A stretch of DNA of 55,341 nucleotides, taken from positions 1 through 55,341 of the forward strand of contig JBELEM010000013.1 in the NCBI GenBank assembly GCA_042093735.1, written 5' to 3'. Made by a program: the position numbers and the translations under genes. The notes under the pieces were generated by a model. The model saw only the letters and a program-made list of their open reading frames with translations. It was not told the origin of the DNA and searched no databases. Origin of the DNA: Hellea sp042093735. GTDB taxonomy: Bacteria; Pseudomonadota; Alphaproteobacteria; Caulobacterales; Maricaulaceae. Below, one piece after another: positions 18,288 to 26,830 of this stretch. The number at the start of each line of letters is the position of its first letter. Position 1 is the stretch's first letter.

Positions 18288-19283
18288 TTAATTAGGTAGT
18301 TTGACAAAGGGGTGAAGAAGCCGTCTGAGTGTTAATTCATCCTCAAAATGAACCGTAACAGGCCATTTATGAACGCCTTTCCGATAGCCCCTTGGCAGGC
18401 GGACGTAATCTTTTTCAGTTGTTATTAATGAGGCTTCATACTCTGAAGCTAGTGTGAATAAATTTTCTATATCTATATCTTTATATTTATAGTGATTTGA
18501 ATATGAGATAGCCTCAACTATTTCTCCCCCAGATTCGCGTAGACTATCGAAAAATTTATTTGGTCTGCCTATCCCTGCGAATGCATATAATTTTCCTTTA
18601 GGTAAAATAGAGGTTGGTTTTAAATAGGCGTGAATCAATATTTTTTCACTCAACTGATTTAATAAAAAATTATCTGGTTGATAGTCTTTATTTGGCTTCA
18701 TTAATATAACCGCATCACTACGATTGAGGGCTTCGTCTAAATTTTCACGTAATGGCCCAGCTGGAAAAATTTTACCGTTTCCGAAACCAACTTCTGCATC
18801 CACAACAAGTAATGATAATGTTTTTTTTAGTAATTGATTTTGATGGCCATCATCCATTACAATAATTGATGCTCCATTACTCACTGCTGCTTTAGCTCCG
18901 TCATCTCTTCCTGCAGCAACCCATACTGGAGCATATTTAGCAAGTAATAACGGTTCGTCTCCTACATCATAAGATGTATGATTATCATTTAAGAGAACGG
19001 GCCCCTTTTCTTGACCGCCATATCCTCTTGTTAAGCCAACTGCATTTAGCCCTAAACGCCTTAAACTTTTTAATATATAAATAGCAACAGGGGTTTTCCC
19101 CGTCCCCCCGAGGGTTGCATTTCCAACACATATTACGGGGATACCTGAGTTATAAGGAATTGAATTATTTATATTTTTTGATACAAATTTACCATACAGC
19201 CATCCAATTGGGGATAAAATAGTTCTTATAGCTGGAGCTGAATCTCGTCCACTTTTATGACTCCAGAATTCGGGGGTTTTCAT
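18288..19283 (-). CDS. lpxK: Tetraacyldisaccharide 4'-kinase
   Basis: A 331-residue LpxK that phosphorylates the 4' position of the lipid A disaccharide. The P-loop GNATLGGTGKTP lies near residue 52. GLTRGYGG, VMDDGHQN (Walker-B-like, with aspartates of the active site) and VDAEVGFGNGKIFPAGPLRE are all family hallmarks. Its ATG overlaps the waaA TGA by 4 bases (ATGA), indicating coupled translation. Confidence 0.95.
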   Translation of the reverse strand: MKTPEFWSHKSGRDSAPAIRTILSPIGWLYGKFVSKNINNSIPYNSGIPVICVGNATLGGTGKTPVAIYILKSLRRLGLNAVGLTRGYGGQEKGPVLLNDNHTSYDVGDEPLLLAKYAPVWVAAGRDDGAKAAVSNGASIIVMDDGHQNQLLKKTLSLLVVDAEVGFGNGKIFPAGPLRENLDEALNRSDAVILMKPNKDYQPDNFLLNQLSEKILIHAYLKPTSILPKGKLYAFAGIGRPNKFFDSLRESGGEIVEAISYSNHYKYKDIDIENLFTLASEYEASLITTEKDYVRLPRGYRKGVHKWPVTVHFEDELTLRRLLHPFVKLPN

Positions 19284-20560
19284 ATTTCTGTCTCTGAAAT
19301 TATTTGTCTTAGTTTATACCATGTTGTGTCTAAAATAGAAGACTGACTATTGGCAAAGTTAAATGCTAAATTTTGCTTATCCTTAAGTTTGTTCGAATCT
19401 GAAAGTAATTCACTCACATGTTTTTCAATCTTATCAATTGATGATATATTTGCAGCGGCTTTTAAATTAATCATAGACATATATATATCATGAAAACTGT
19501 TAAAATAATTACCCGTTAAAATAGCATTAGAAAAATTAGCGGGTTCAAGTGGATTATGGCCTTTTAGCCCTTTTATTAATGAGCCACATACTAGTGTTAT
19601 CCCTGATAATGAATATGCTAAACCCATATCACCAATTGTATCAATTAGATAGATATCTGTTTTGTTTGTGATTATTTCTTCACTGGAGTGCTTTGCAACT
19701 GTCAAGTTGTCTATTTTTTTAATTACACTTTTAGCTCTTTCGGGGTGTCTTAAAGCCATTATTAACAGTAGACTTGGGAATTTTAATTTTAATTTTTTAT
19801 GCGCGCTAATAATAAACTTTTCTTCACCTTTGTGAGTGCTCGCCGCACACCAAACAGGACGATCACCTATTTGAATTTTTAGCTTATCATGCCTTATTTT
19901 ATTTACTTCTAGGTGGGAGGCATTAGACTTTAAGTTTCCTAAATATTGAACCTTATCACCTATTATATCTCTCAAAAATCTATCAGTATTCAGATCTGCA
20001 GATATAATAATGTCAAAATAATTAAATATTATTTGCGCTGTATTTTTAATAAGACACCATGACTTAATTGATTTTTGTGAAAAGCGCCCATTTATAAGCG
20101 CTATAGGTATATTTTTAGACTTTACTGTTGTCAAAAGGTTCGGCCATATTTCGGATTCAGCAATTATTAACGCACTAGGTTTCCAGTACTCAACAAACAA
20201 ATTTACCGCTTTAGGTATATCTAAGGGCAAATATTGATGATAAGTGTTAGGAAGACTATTTTTTAATATTAAATCAGCTGAAGTTTTAGTTGCACTAGTG
20301 ATAAGAATGTAAGCATCCGGGAAGTCATTCCTTATTCTGTCAACTAATGTAAATAATATTTTTACTTCGCCTACGCTTACTCCGTGTAACCAAATTATTG
20401 CGTTATTTGGGCGAGCTATAGTTGGGTAGCCGAACCTTTCTTTTGTTCTATGATATTCCTCTTTGCCATTGATTATTCTGTATTTTATCCACATCCATAA
20501 AATTGGACTTATTAAAACCATTAAAAATTTATATAAATTAATTAGAAAATTATTTTGCAT
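19280..20560 (-). CDS. waaA: 3-deoxy-D-manno-octulosonic acid transferase
   Basis: A 426-residue GT30 glycosyltransferase that adds Kdo to lipid IVA. An N-terminal membrane anchor (LINLYKFLMVLISPILWMW) is followed by ERFG, WLHGVSVGEV (glycine-rich motif) and AESEIWPNLL. The C-terminal Rossmann half has AASTHKGEE and GHNPLEPA. ATG 20560 is chosen, one base after the DUF374 gene stop, because earlier in-frame TTG/ATG codons would overlap that gene and add non-family residues. One or two Kdo additions cannot be decided. Confidence 0.94.
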   Translation of the reverse strand: MQNNFLINLYKFLMVLISPILWMWIKYRIINGKEEYHRTKERFGYPTIARPNNAIIWLHGVSVGEVKILFTLVDRIRNDFPDAYILITSATKTSADLILKNSLPNTYHQYLPLDIPKAVNLFVEYWKPSALIIAESEIWPNLLTTVKSKNIPIALINGRFSQKSIKSWCLIKNTAQIIFNYFDIIISADLNTDRFLRDIIGDKVQYLGNLKSNASHLEVNKIRHDKLKIQIGDRPVWCAASTHKGEEKFIISAHKKLKLKFPSLLLIMALRHPERAKSVIKKIDNLTVAKHSSEEIITNKTDIYLIDTIGDMGLAYSLSGITLVCGSLIKGLKGHNPLEPANFSNAILTGNYFNSFHDIYMSMINLKAAANISSIDKIEKHVSELLSDSNKLKDKQNLAFNFANSQSSILDTTWYKLRQIISETEI

Positions 20561-20561
20561 A

Positions 20562-21284
20562 CTAAGTCTTTTTAACTGGATGGTGTCCATATGAAGAATC
20601 TGCAGAGTCAAGCAAGTCGTTCATTTTATTTTCTATTTTTATTTGAATTTCCCCAAGCTCTCTATCAGTAGTTTCTTTTGGAATATAAATTGGATTTGTC
20701 CAAATGACTTTACCTTTGTTAAAGGGAAAAGGTAATATAAAACTATCCCATGTTTTAAAAACTTTTCTTTTGTGCACTGAAAATATTACAGGATAGATTG
20801 GAACGCCAGTAATTCGTGCGATACGTAGAGCTCCTTTTTTTAAATGCTGCCTTGGACCACTAGGGCCATCAGGTGTTATGACTATACAGCCTGTATTATC
20901 CAGAGCTTTGATAATTTCCTGGGTTGCTAATGTTCCCCTTTTTGAAACCTTAATTTTATTATTTTTCTTGTTTGCTTTTATTGAGCCACGAATTGTATTA
21001 ATTCCTAAAAATCGGCAAGCATTAGTTATAATAGCTCCATCGCGCGATTTCGATATTAGTACAGAAGGGATAAGTCTTTTATCAGTCCAGGCAGCATTCA
21101 ACATTAAGATACGCGAGTGCCATGTTATTAGGATGAATGCATCATTATTTTTAATAATTTTGCTTAACTCAGCTTCGTTTTCGATGCTCCACTTGGTAGT
21201 ATGCTTAACTATTGTCATATATATAGCAATTAGTAAGCCTAAAATTAGCTGTATTAATTTAAATTTTATGAAGCGTTTGAACAC
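20562..21284 (-). CDS. DUF374 / lysophospholipid acyltransferase family protein
   Basis: A 240-residue protein with one N-terminal hydrophobic helix and an acyltransferase-like core: ILITWHSRILM (H-x-x-x-x), SKSRDGAIITNACRFLG, RGS and TPDGPSGPRQHLKKG. This family sits next to waaA in many alphaproteobacteria and is thought to take part in lipid A acylation, but its reaction is not settled. The start is GTG with a good AGGGAG site upstream. It is the first gene of the minus-strand run DUF374-waaA-lpxK-late acyltransferase. Confidence 0.86.
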   Translation of the reverse strand: MFKRFIKFKLIQLILGLLIAIYMTIVKHTTKWSIENEAELSKIIKNNDAFILITWHSRILMLNAAWTDKRLIPSVLISKSRDGAIITNACRFLGINTIRGSIKANKKNNKIKVSKRGTLATQEIIKALDNTGCIVITPDGPSGPRQHLKKGALRIARITGVPIYPVIFSVHKRKVFKTWDSFILPFPFNKGKVIWTNPIYIPKETTDRELGEIQIKIENKMNDLLDSADSSYGHHPVKKT

Positions 21285-21332
21285 TTTATTACTCCCTGCT
21301 ATACACCTCGTAAAAATAAAGGCTTATAGTAA

Positions 21333-21992
21333 ATGTCGCTTAATCTCAATAAAAAGGCTGATAGAAAAAGGGCGTATAAGGACTTAATTTTTTCTGATCA
21401 TGGATTTTTACGTTACAAGTTTTATAACCACCATGGAATTGGCAAGGAAATGTACCGTGAAAACCAACCATCGCCAAGGCGAATACAAGAGTGGAGAGAA
21501 CGAGGTATAAAGACAAATATCAATTTAAGAGGAAAAAGTAATAAAGGTTACTACCTTCTAGAAAAGGAGGCATGTGACCAAAACGATATTAATATGATAG
21601 ACTTTCGGGTTTATAGTCGAGATGTTCACTCTAAAGAAACCATAGTAAATGCTCAAAAATTATTCAGTGAAATAGAGTATCCAGCAATTATGCATTGTAA
21701 GTCTGGAGCAGATAGAACTGGTTTTATGGGAGTGCTCTATAAACACTTCCATATGAATGAACCGATTGAAGTCGCGATAAGTCAATTGAGCCTAAAGTAT
21801 TTGCATATTAAACAAGGTAAAACAGGTATACTTGACTTTTTTTTCTTGGAATATTTATTATATTCCAGCCAAAAGAAAATAAGTTTTTTAAATTGGGTTT
21901 TAGATGTTTACGATCCAGTTGAACTTAAATTAAATTTTATGAAACAATGGTCTGGTAACCCAATAACAGAATTGATTTTAAGAAGAGAGTGA
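21333..21992 (+). CDS. Tyrosine / dual-specificity phosphatase-like protein
   Basis: A 219-residue protein with the cysteine phosphatase loop CKSGADRTG (C-x5-R-T) near residue 124, preceded by NLRGKSN and DFRVYSRDVHSKE. The fold looks like the dual-specificity phosphatases. It is the only plus-strand gene inside the minus-strand lipid A / envelope block, divergent from the DUF374 gene and convergent with the ABC exporter. A lipid phosphate substrate, as for PTPMT1-type phosphatidylglycerophosphate phosphatases, is a hypothesis from context. Protein phosphotyrosine remains possible. Confidence 0.82.
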   Translation: MSLNLNKKADRKRAYKDLIFSDHGFLRYKFYNHHGIGKEMYRENQPSPRRIQEWRERGIKTNINLRGKSNKGYYLLEKEACDQNDINMIDFRVYSRDVHSKETIVNAQKLFSEIEYPAIMHCKSGADRTGFMGVLYKHFHMNEPIEVAISQLSLKYLHIKQGKTGILDFFFLEYLLYSSQKKISFLNWVLDVYDPVELKLNFMKQWSGNPITELILRRE

Positions 21993-21999
21993 AATTTTA

Positions 22000-23763
22000 T
22001 TAATTTTGCAATTTTGAGTAAACCCCAGATCTTTTTTTTATGAGATCTTTATGTCTCCCTGTTTCAACAATGTTTCCATTATCCAGCACATATATTCTAT
22101 CAGCATTTTTCACGGTGTTCGGTCTATGAGAAATTATTATAGTTGTTTTATTTATTATAAAGTCTTTGAGGGACTTTTTAATCGTACCTTCACTAAATGA
22201 ATCTATTGCTGAAGTGGCCTCATCCATCAATAAAATTGGTGCATCTCTTAAAAGTGCTCTAGCAATTGATAATCGTTGTTTTTGTCCACCAGAAAGGCCA
22301 TGTCCATTTTCACCAAGTAAAGTTTCGTATCCAAATGGTAATTCTGAAATAAATTTATGTGCATCTGCTTGCTTGGCTGCATGTATTATATCATCCATAT
22401 TAGCGCTGTCATTCCCATAGCTTAAATTATCAGCTACAGTAGTATTGAATAATATTATTTCTTGAGAAACCAACGCTATATTATTTCTCAAATTTTTTAT
22501 TTTTATATTTTTTATGTCATGTCCATCTATGTAAACGGAACCAGATTGCACATCATACAATCTAGGTATTAAATTCATAATTGTGGACTTACCACTTCCC
22601 GAATAGCCTACTATCGCGACTGTTTCGCCAGGTCGAGCAATTAATGTAACTCCTTTTAAGGCTAGATTTCCATCTGGATATTTAAAGTAAACATTATCAA
22701 AACTGATCTCTCCGTTTAGCTTAATAAGCCCTTGGGAGTCAGGTGTGTCTTCTATATTTGCTTCTTCATCAATCACAGTGAATATTCTAGTCAATGCAGC
22801 AAGTCCCTCTTGAGCTACATTATTAAGTGTCCCTAGCGCTCGCAATTTAGGTGAGAGTATCAACAAGCCGGTTAAAACAGCTGCTATTGAGCCAGCGCTA
22901 GCCGTCTCATTTGATATTTGGTAAACCCCAAAGATAACTACCCCAGCTATGGCTAATCCCCCTAGTACCTCTAGTATTGGATCAACTCGTGCTTGTTCGG
23001 TAACTAATTTCATTTGAAGACGTTCTCGTGCATCAAAATTTTTACTTAACCTTCTATTTTCTAATATTTCTAAGTTATAGGTTTTTACAATCCGCATATT
23101 ATTAAAACTTTCCTTTAAATTAGAAGTTATTTTTCCAATTTGATCTTGGACATTTTTAGCATCTCCCCGCATACGCTTAGATATTGATAAGATGGGCCAG
23201 TAAGCAATAATGAAGACAGTCATTATCAATGATAATTGCCAATTTTGATATAACATGGCTGCAATTGTAAGGGCAATTGTAAGAAAAGCAGCTATAAGGT
23301 TCGTCATTGTGCGGATTAAGGCGTTAGATACCACTGTTATATCATTAGTGAATTTAGAAATTATATCTCCAGATTTTTTTTGTTTAAAGGAACCAAAATC
23401 ACTATTGTAGGTTGATTTTAACATTTGTTTTTGCATCTTCGTAACTGCTTTTAGAGCAATCGAATTATTTAAGATTCTTTGTAAATAATTAGATAAACCC
23501 GATGTTGCAGTAATAAAAATTAATAAAGGCAATACTGAAAAAGCATAAGATTGTGCTTGTTTAATTGTATTATTTTTTTTTGTTAGGTTATTAGCTTCAT
23601 CAATTACAAAGCTAACTATAAAAGTGTAGGCAGCTGTAGTTGCTGCCAATAATGCCATAAATATAAGGGCAAGTAAGAGCCTTCTTTTTTGAGGCCATAT
23701 ATAGTTTGTCCATAATCTGCTAATTAAATGATAATCATCTTTATTTGAAGTGAGTTTAACCAA
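22000..23763 (-). CDS. ABC transporter, fused permease/ATPase (MsbA-like)
   Basis: A 587-residue half-transporter. An N-terminal six-helix membrane domain (about residues 20-310) is followed by an ATPase domain with Walker A GYSGSGKST near 387, signature LSGGQKQR, Walker B ILLMDEAT and the H-loop IIISHR. The lipid A neighbourhood suggests lipid A/LPS flipping (MsbA). Related exporters carry lipids or peptides, so this is inferred. The best start is a TTG that overlaps the end of the CysQ-like gene by 8 bases; no ATG is available before the first membrane helix. Confidence 0.88.
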   Translation of the reverse strand: MVKLTSNKDDYHLISRLWTNYIWPQKRRLLLALIFMALLAATTAAYTFIVSFVIDEANNLTKKNNTIKQAQSYAFSVLPLLIFITATSGLSNYLQRILNNSIALKAVTKMQKQMLKSTYNSDFGSFKQKKSGDIISKFTNDITVVSNALIRTMTNLIAAFLTIALTIAAMLYQNWQLSLIMTVFIIAYWPILSISKRMRGDAKNVQDQIGKITSNLKESFNNMRIVKTYNLEILENRRLSKNFDARERLQMKLVTEQARVDPILEVLGGLAIAGVVIFGVYQISNETASAGSIAAVLTGLLILSPKLRALGTLNNVAQEGLAALTRIFTVIDEEANIEDTPDSQGLIKLNGEISFDNVYFKYPDGNLALKGVTLIARPGETVAIVGYSGSGKSTIMNLIPRLYDVQSGSVYIDGHDIKNIKIKNLRNNIALVSQEIILFNTTVADNLSYGNDSANMDDIIHAAKQADAHKFISELPFGYETLLGENGHGLSGGQKQRLSIARALLRDAPILLMDEATSAIDSFSEGTIKKSLKDFIINKTTIIISHRPNTVKNADRIYVLDNGNIVETGRHKDLIKKRSGVYSKLQN

Positions 23764-24835
23764 TTATGCCATCTTTATTAGGGTCAATTAATTCGTGTGC
23801 ATGTAATATAAAATAACGCATATGCGCATTATCAACAGTTCTTTGGGCTGCAGATTTCCAAGCGGTATGGGCTGACTTAAAATTTGGGAAAGCACCAATA
23901 TAATCTAGTTTATTAAGGTCTTTGAATTCTGACTTATTAGGATCCAAGAGCTCCCCCCCTATAACAATGTGAAGTAGTTGCACATTTTTTCTATCCTCTG
24001 ATTTAGTCGCCATAAATCCAAATTCCTTTAGCTTATCGGTTGATGTATTATATCTCTTAATCACTGGGTAAATTAGATCTAATAACAAACTATGGAGATT
24101 TTTTCCAGCACAAATAATGCCTGAACCCTTCGTATTAGTATTAGCATATGAAGGTATTTTTCCATTAATATTTGAGATGTATGCTCCAGCTTCAGTTGCT
24201 ATTAATTGAGCAGCTGCAATATCCCAATCCGATTTTGGGGTAAATGCAACAGTTGCATCTGCTTTACCGCATGCTACCAATGCAATTCTATAAGCCATTG
24301 AATTTACGTTGAAACAATTCATATGCGGCCATTTAAGTTGTTTGAATTTACGGCTATAGCCTATCATTTTTATATCTTTTACCGACTTTTTGTCGTTAAC
24401 TTTAATATTACTATTATTCAATTTTGACCCACCACCTAAAGTGGCTTCAAACATTTCATTCTTAATGGGATTGTATACGACAGCTGCTACTGGGTAATTA
24501 CTTTCGATAACCGCAACGGAAACTACGAAATCTATTGTTCCATCTATAAATGCTTTTGTGCCGTCTATTGGGTCAACAACAAATGTTCTATTTGCTTTAA
24601 GTCTGGAGCTATCATCTTTAGTTTCCTCTGATAGCCAACCATAATTAGGTCGACTTTCTTTTAAATATTTAGAAAGGTAATTATTTACTTCTATATCTGC
24701 ACTAGTAACTAGGTGACCACCACCTTTATCCCATATTTGAAGTTCATCTTTTAAAAAAGCTACTTTTGCGATTTGACCTGCTTTATATACTACTTTTTTT
24801 ATAAGGGCTAAGTCATCAACATAACTGATGACCAT
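23756..24835 (-). CDS. Inositol-monophosphatase/CysQ-like phosphatase fused to a DUF4170 domain
   Basis: A 359-residue two-part protein. Residues 1 to about 265 form a Mg-dependent FIG-type phosphatase with WLSEETKDD, DPIDGTKAFIDG and WDIAAAQLIATEAGA (metal-binding acids). Residues from about 275 to the end match DUF4170 (GGELLDPN, EFKDLNKLDYIGAFPNF, TVDNAHMRYFILHAHEL). In other alphaproteobacteria these are usually adjacent separate genes between pmbA and waaA. An in-frame ATG at the junction, with AAGGA upstream, could still give a free DUF4170 protein. The start is ATG 24835, 4 bases after the pmbA stop. Substrates may be PAP, inositol phosphates or others. Confidence 0.88.
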   Translation of the reverse strand: MVISYVDDLALIKKVVYKAGQIAKVAFLKDELQIWDKGGGHLVTSADIEVNNYLSKYLKESRPNYGWLSEETKDDSSRLKANRTFVVDPIDGTKAFIDGTIDFVVSVAVIESNYPVAAVVYNPIKNEMFEATLGGGSKLNNSNIKVNDKKSVKDIKMIGYSRKFKQLKWPHMNCFNVNSMAYRIALVACGKADATVAFTPKSDWDIAAAQLIATEAGAYISNINGKIPSYANTNTKGSGIICAGKNLHSLLLDLIYPVIKRYNTSTDKLKEFGFMATKSEDRKNVQLLHIVIGGELLDPNKSEFKDLNKLDYIGAFPNFKSAHTAWKSAAQRTVDNAHMRYFILHAHELIDPNKDGIIG

Positions 24836-24839
24836 TTCT

Positions 24840-26198
24840 CTAGAGACCTGCAACGGTCAAGCCCTGCGCTAAAAGAGTAGGCGAAACTATTGCACTATTA
24901 AATTCTAGATCATTTGCAGCCGTTAAAGATTTATATATTTCTGATAAGTTTCCTGCGACAGTCACTTCGCTTACAGGGTGTGCTTTTTGCCCATTTTCAA
25001 TTTTAAATCCAGAAACACCAACTGAGTAATCACCTGTGTTTCCATTGAGTGATGGACCAAACATTTCAGTTATAAGCAAACCATTAGTGATTTGTTTTAT
25101 TATTTCCTCAGGAGAGGAGGATCCATTTGCAATGTATGCATTTGTAGAAGAAACTCCTGGAGGTGAACTTATGTTTCTACTCGCATGACCTGTTGTTTCT
25201 TGATTTAACTGTCTCGCTGAGGATGAGTTCAACAACCATGTTTGTAGCACACCATTTTTAATCAAACTTCGTTTAATCGGTATTATTCCTTCTCCATCAT
25301 AAAGGCGGGAACCGTGTCCTCTAATTATCTGAGGGTCATCGATAATTTGAATTTTATCATCAAATATCTGTAAGCCTAATTTGTCCTTTAGAAATGAAAC
25401 ACCTCTGGCTACAGATGGACCAGAAATTGCCCCTAAAAGTGCTGAAAGGAGTGCATTAGAAATTCTTTTATCAAAAATTATTGGCATTGCCCCCGATTTT
25501 ATTTGTTTTGAACCAATCCTAGCTATAGCTCTTGAACCAGCAAGCTGCCCAACATCTTTAGTAGACCTCAAGTCTTCCAACCACCTTGCGGAATGATAGT
25601 CGTAATCTCTTTCCATTGACCCGTTAAGTTCAGCTATAGCTGATACAGAAATTGAGTGTCGAGAAGACATCCACTCATAAGAAAAGCCACTACTCGTCTG
25701 AAAAAAAATTTCCGAATGGGCATGACTAGCATTTGCGCCTTCTGCCTGAAGTATGCCTTTAACATTTAATGCTGATGCCTCAACTTCTAAAGCTCTTTCT
25801 TTCAGTTCTTTGGGGGTTATGGATGTGCTGTCATATAGCTGTAAATCTGGATTATGCTTTTTGAGTTTGCTGGTTTCGACTAGTCCACAATAGGGATCCT
25901 CAGGAGCTAATTTAGCCATAGCTACAGCCCTTTCTGCCATTTTTTCAAGTGAAGCGTGGGATGTATCAGATGTTGAAACGCAAGACTGGCGTTTACCTAC
26001 CATAACGCGCAGGCCTACATCGCAGCCTTCATTATTATCTATATCTTCCAGTTCTCCATTGCGAACTACTACTCCCATGGACCTACCATAAGTTCCAACG
26101 GCATCAGCAGATGTTGCCCCGAAGTGTTTAGCTTTTAATAGTAGTTTCTGAACAACATTATCAATTTCGGATCTGTTTGGGGAGTTTTCAAGGCTCAT
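24840..26198 (-). CDS. pmbA: TldD/PmbA family metalloprotease component
   Basis: A 452-residue PmbA (TldE)-type protein. It opens with the ADAVGTYGRSMGVVVRNGE region and VGLRVMVGKRQ. Later segments are GHGSRLYDGEGI, GVLQTWLLNSSSARQL and a NGNTGDYSVGVSGF C-terminal region. In E. coli, PmbA pairs with TldD to form a heteromeric protease that processes peptides such as microcin B17. PmbA lacks the metal site carried by TldD. TldD is not in this window. Followed at 4 bases by the CysQ-like/DUF4170 gene. Confidence 0.9.
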   Translation of the reverse strand: MSLENSPNRSEIDNVVQKLLLKAKHFGATSADAVGTYGRSMGVVVRNGELEDIDNNEGCDVGLRVMVGKRQSCVSTSDTSHASLEKMAERAVAMAKLAPEDPYCGLVETSKLKKHNPDLQLYDSTSITPKELKERALEVEASALNVKGILQAEGANASHAHSEIFFQTSSGFSYEWMSSRHSISVSAIAELNGSMERDYDYHSARWLEDLRSTKDVGQLAGSRAIARIGSKQIKSGAMPIIFDKRISNALLSALLGAISGPSVARGVSFLKDKLGLQIFDDKIQIIDDPQIIRGHGSRLYDGEGIIPIKRSLIKNGVLQTWLLNSSSARQLNQETTGHASRNISSPPGVSSTNAYIANGSSSPEEIIKQITNGLLITEMFGPSLNGNTGDYSVGVSGFKIENGQKAHPVSEVTVAGNLSEIYKSLTAANDLEFNSAIVSPTLLAQGLTVAGL

Positions 26199-26292
26199 AG
26201 ATAAATTTTCTTTTTTTAATGCTAATGTCTTATTTGGTTGCTGATTTATTAATGAAGATAATAAAATGAATGATCAAACAAATTTGATAAAA

Positions 26293-26742
26293 TTATTTCT
26301 CTGACAGAAATCGTACATTTTCAGGGGCAGTTTGCAAAAACTTCATTACAACTGAAATTTCTTCTTCTGATAAACCTTTCATCATGCGATCATTAAAATT
26401 ACGAAAGTTGTTCATAATTTTCTCCCTTTCACTCCAGCCTTTTTCTGTTAATGCAACTGCTTTGGAACGTCTATCCGAAAACAAAGTTATACGTGCAAGT
26501 AAAAGCTTTGCTTCCATACGTTCAACTAAGCCTGTAATTGAGGCATTATTTCTACCGATAGCACTTGCTAAGTCAGTGAGTCTACATCTGTCGTGATAAC
26601 CCAAATAAATAAGCACAGCTGCTTGTGAAGTTCCTATTTCAGATGTTTTTTGTAGATAATTTTGAGCTTCTTTTGTAATTAATGAGTGTGCTCTGTCGAA
26701 AATAAAGTAAAGTCTTCGGTCTATAGGTCTAGCGATTGCCAT
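26293..26742 (-). CDS. MarR family transcriptional regulator
   Basis: A 149-residue winged-helix regulator. The DNA-binding core reads SQAAVLIYLGYHDRCRLTDL, AIGRNNASITGLVERME and the wing LFSDRRSKAVALTEKG. Flanking helices form the dimer interface. A 15-base palindrome lies 18 bases before its ATG and may be its own operator. The ligand and targets are unknown. It precedes pmbA on the same strand by 94 bases, so it could be co-transcribed with the envelope genes. Confidence 0.88.
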   Translation of the reverse strand: MAIARPIDRRLYFIFDRAHSLITKEAQNYLQKTSEIGTSQAAVLIYLGYHDRCRLTDLASAIGRNNASITGLVERMEAKLLLARITLFSDRRSKAVALTEKGWSEREKIMNNFRNFNDRMMKGLSEEEISVVMKFLQTAPENVRFLSEK

Positions 26743-26759
26743 AATGATTCCAGTTAATA

Positions 26760-26795
26760 ATTGTGTACCACAATATGCTGAAAAATATAAATTAC
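26760..26795 (-). promoter_or_regulatory. Candidate promoter and palindromic operator of the MarR gene
   Basis: On the minus strand TTGTAA (26795-26790) is followed after 16 bases by TATTGT, a plausible -35/-10 pair. The -10 overlaps the palindrome ATTGTG-GTA-CACAAT (26774-26760). A dimer bound there would block this promoter, which fits MarR autorepression. The palindrome is seen directly; promoter and regulator assignments are inference. Confidence 0.4.
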
Positions 26796-26796
26796 A

Positions 26797-26830
26797 AAAG
26801 AAAAAGCCGCCTCACAATATGAAGCGACTT
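26797..26830 (-). terminator. Rho-independent terminator (minus strand)
   Basis: Minus-strand AAGTCGCTTC (26830-26821), loop of 7, GAGGCGGCTT (26813-26804), then a T-rich tail to 26797. All ten stem pairs form if G-U wobbles are allowed. The wobbles would be A-C mismatches on the plus strand, so the signal acts on minus-strand transcripts. It ends either msrB read-through or the candidate RNA gene just upstream. Confidence 0.8.

Noticed and set aside
20878..21387. A 169-codon plus-strand frame across the DUF374 gene
   Set aside because: It is antisense to a gene with clear acyltransferase motifs, and overlaps the start of the phosphatase gene; it has no family resemblance.
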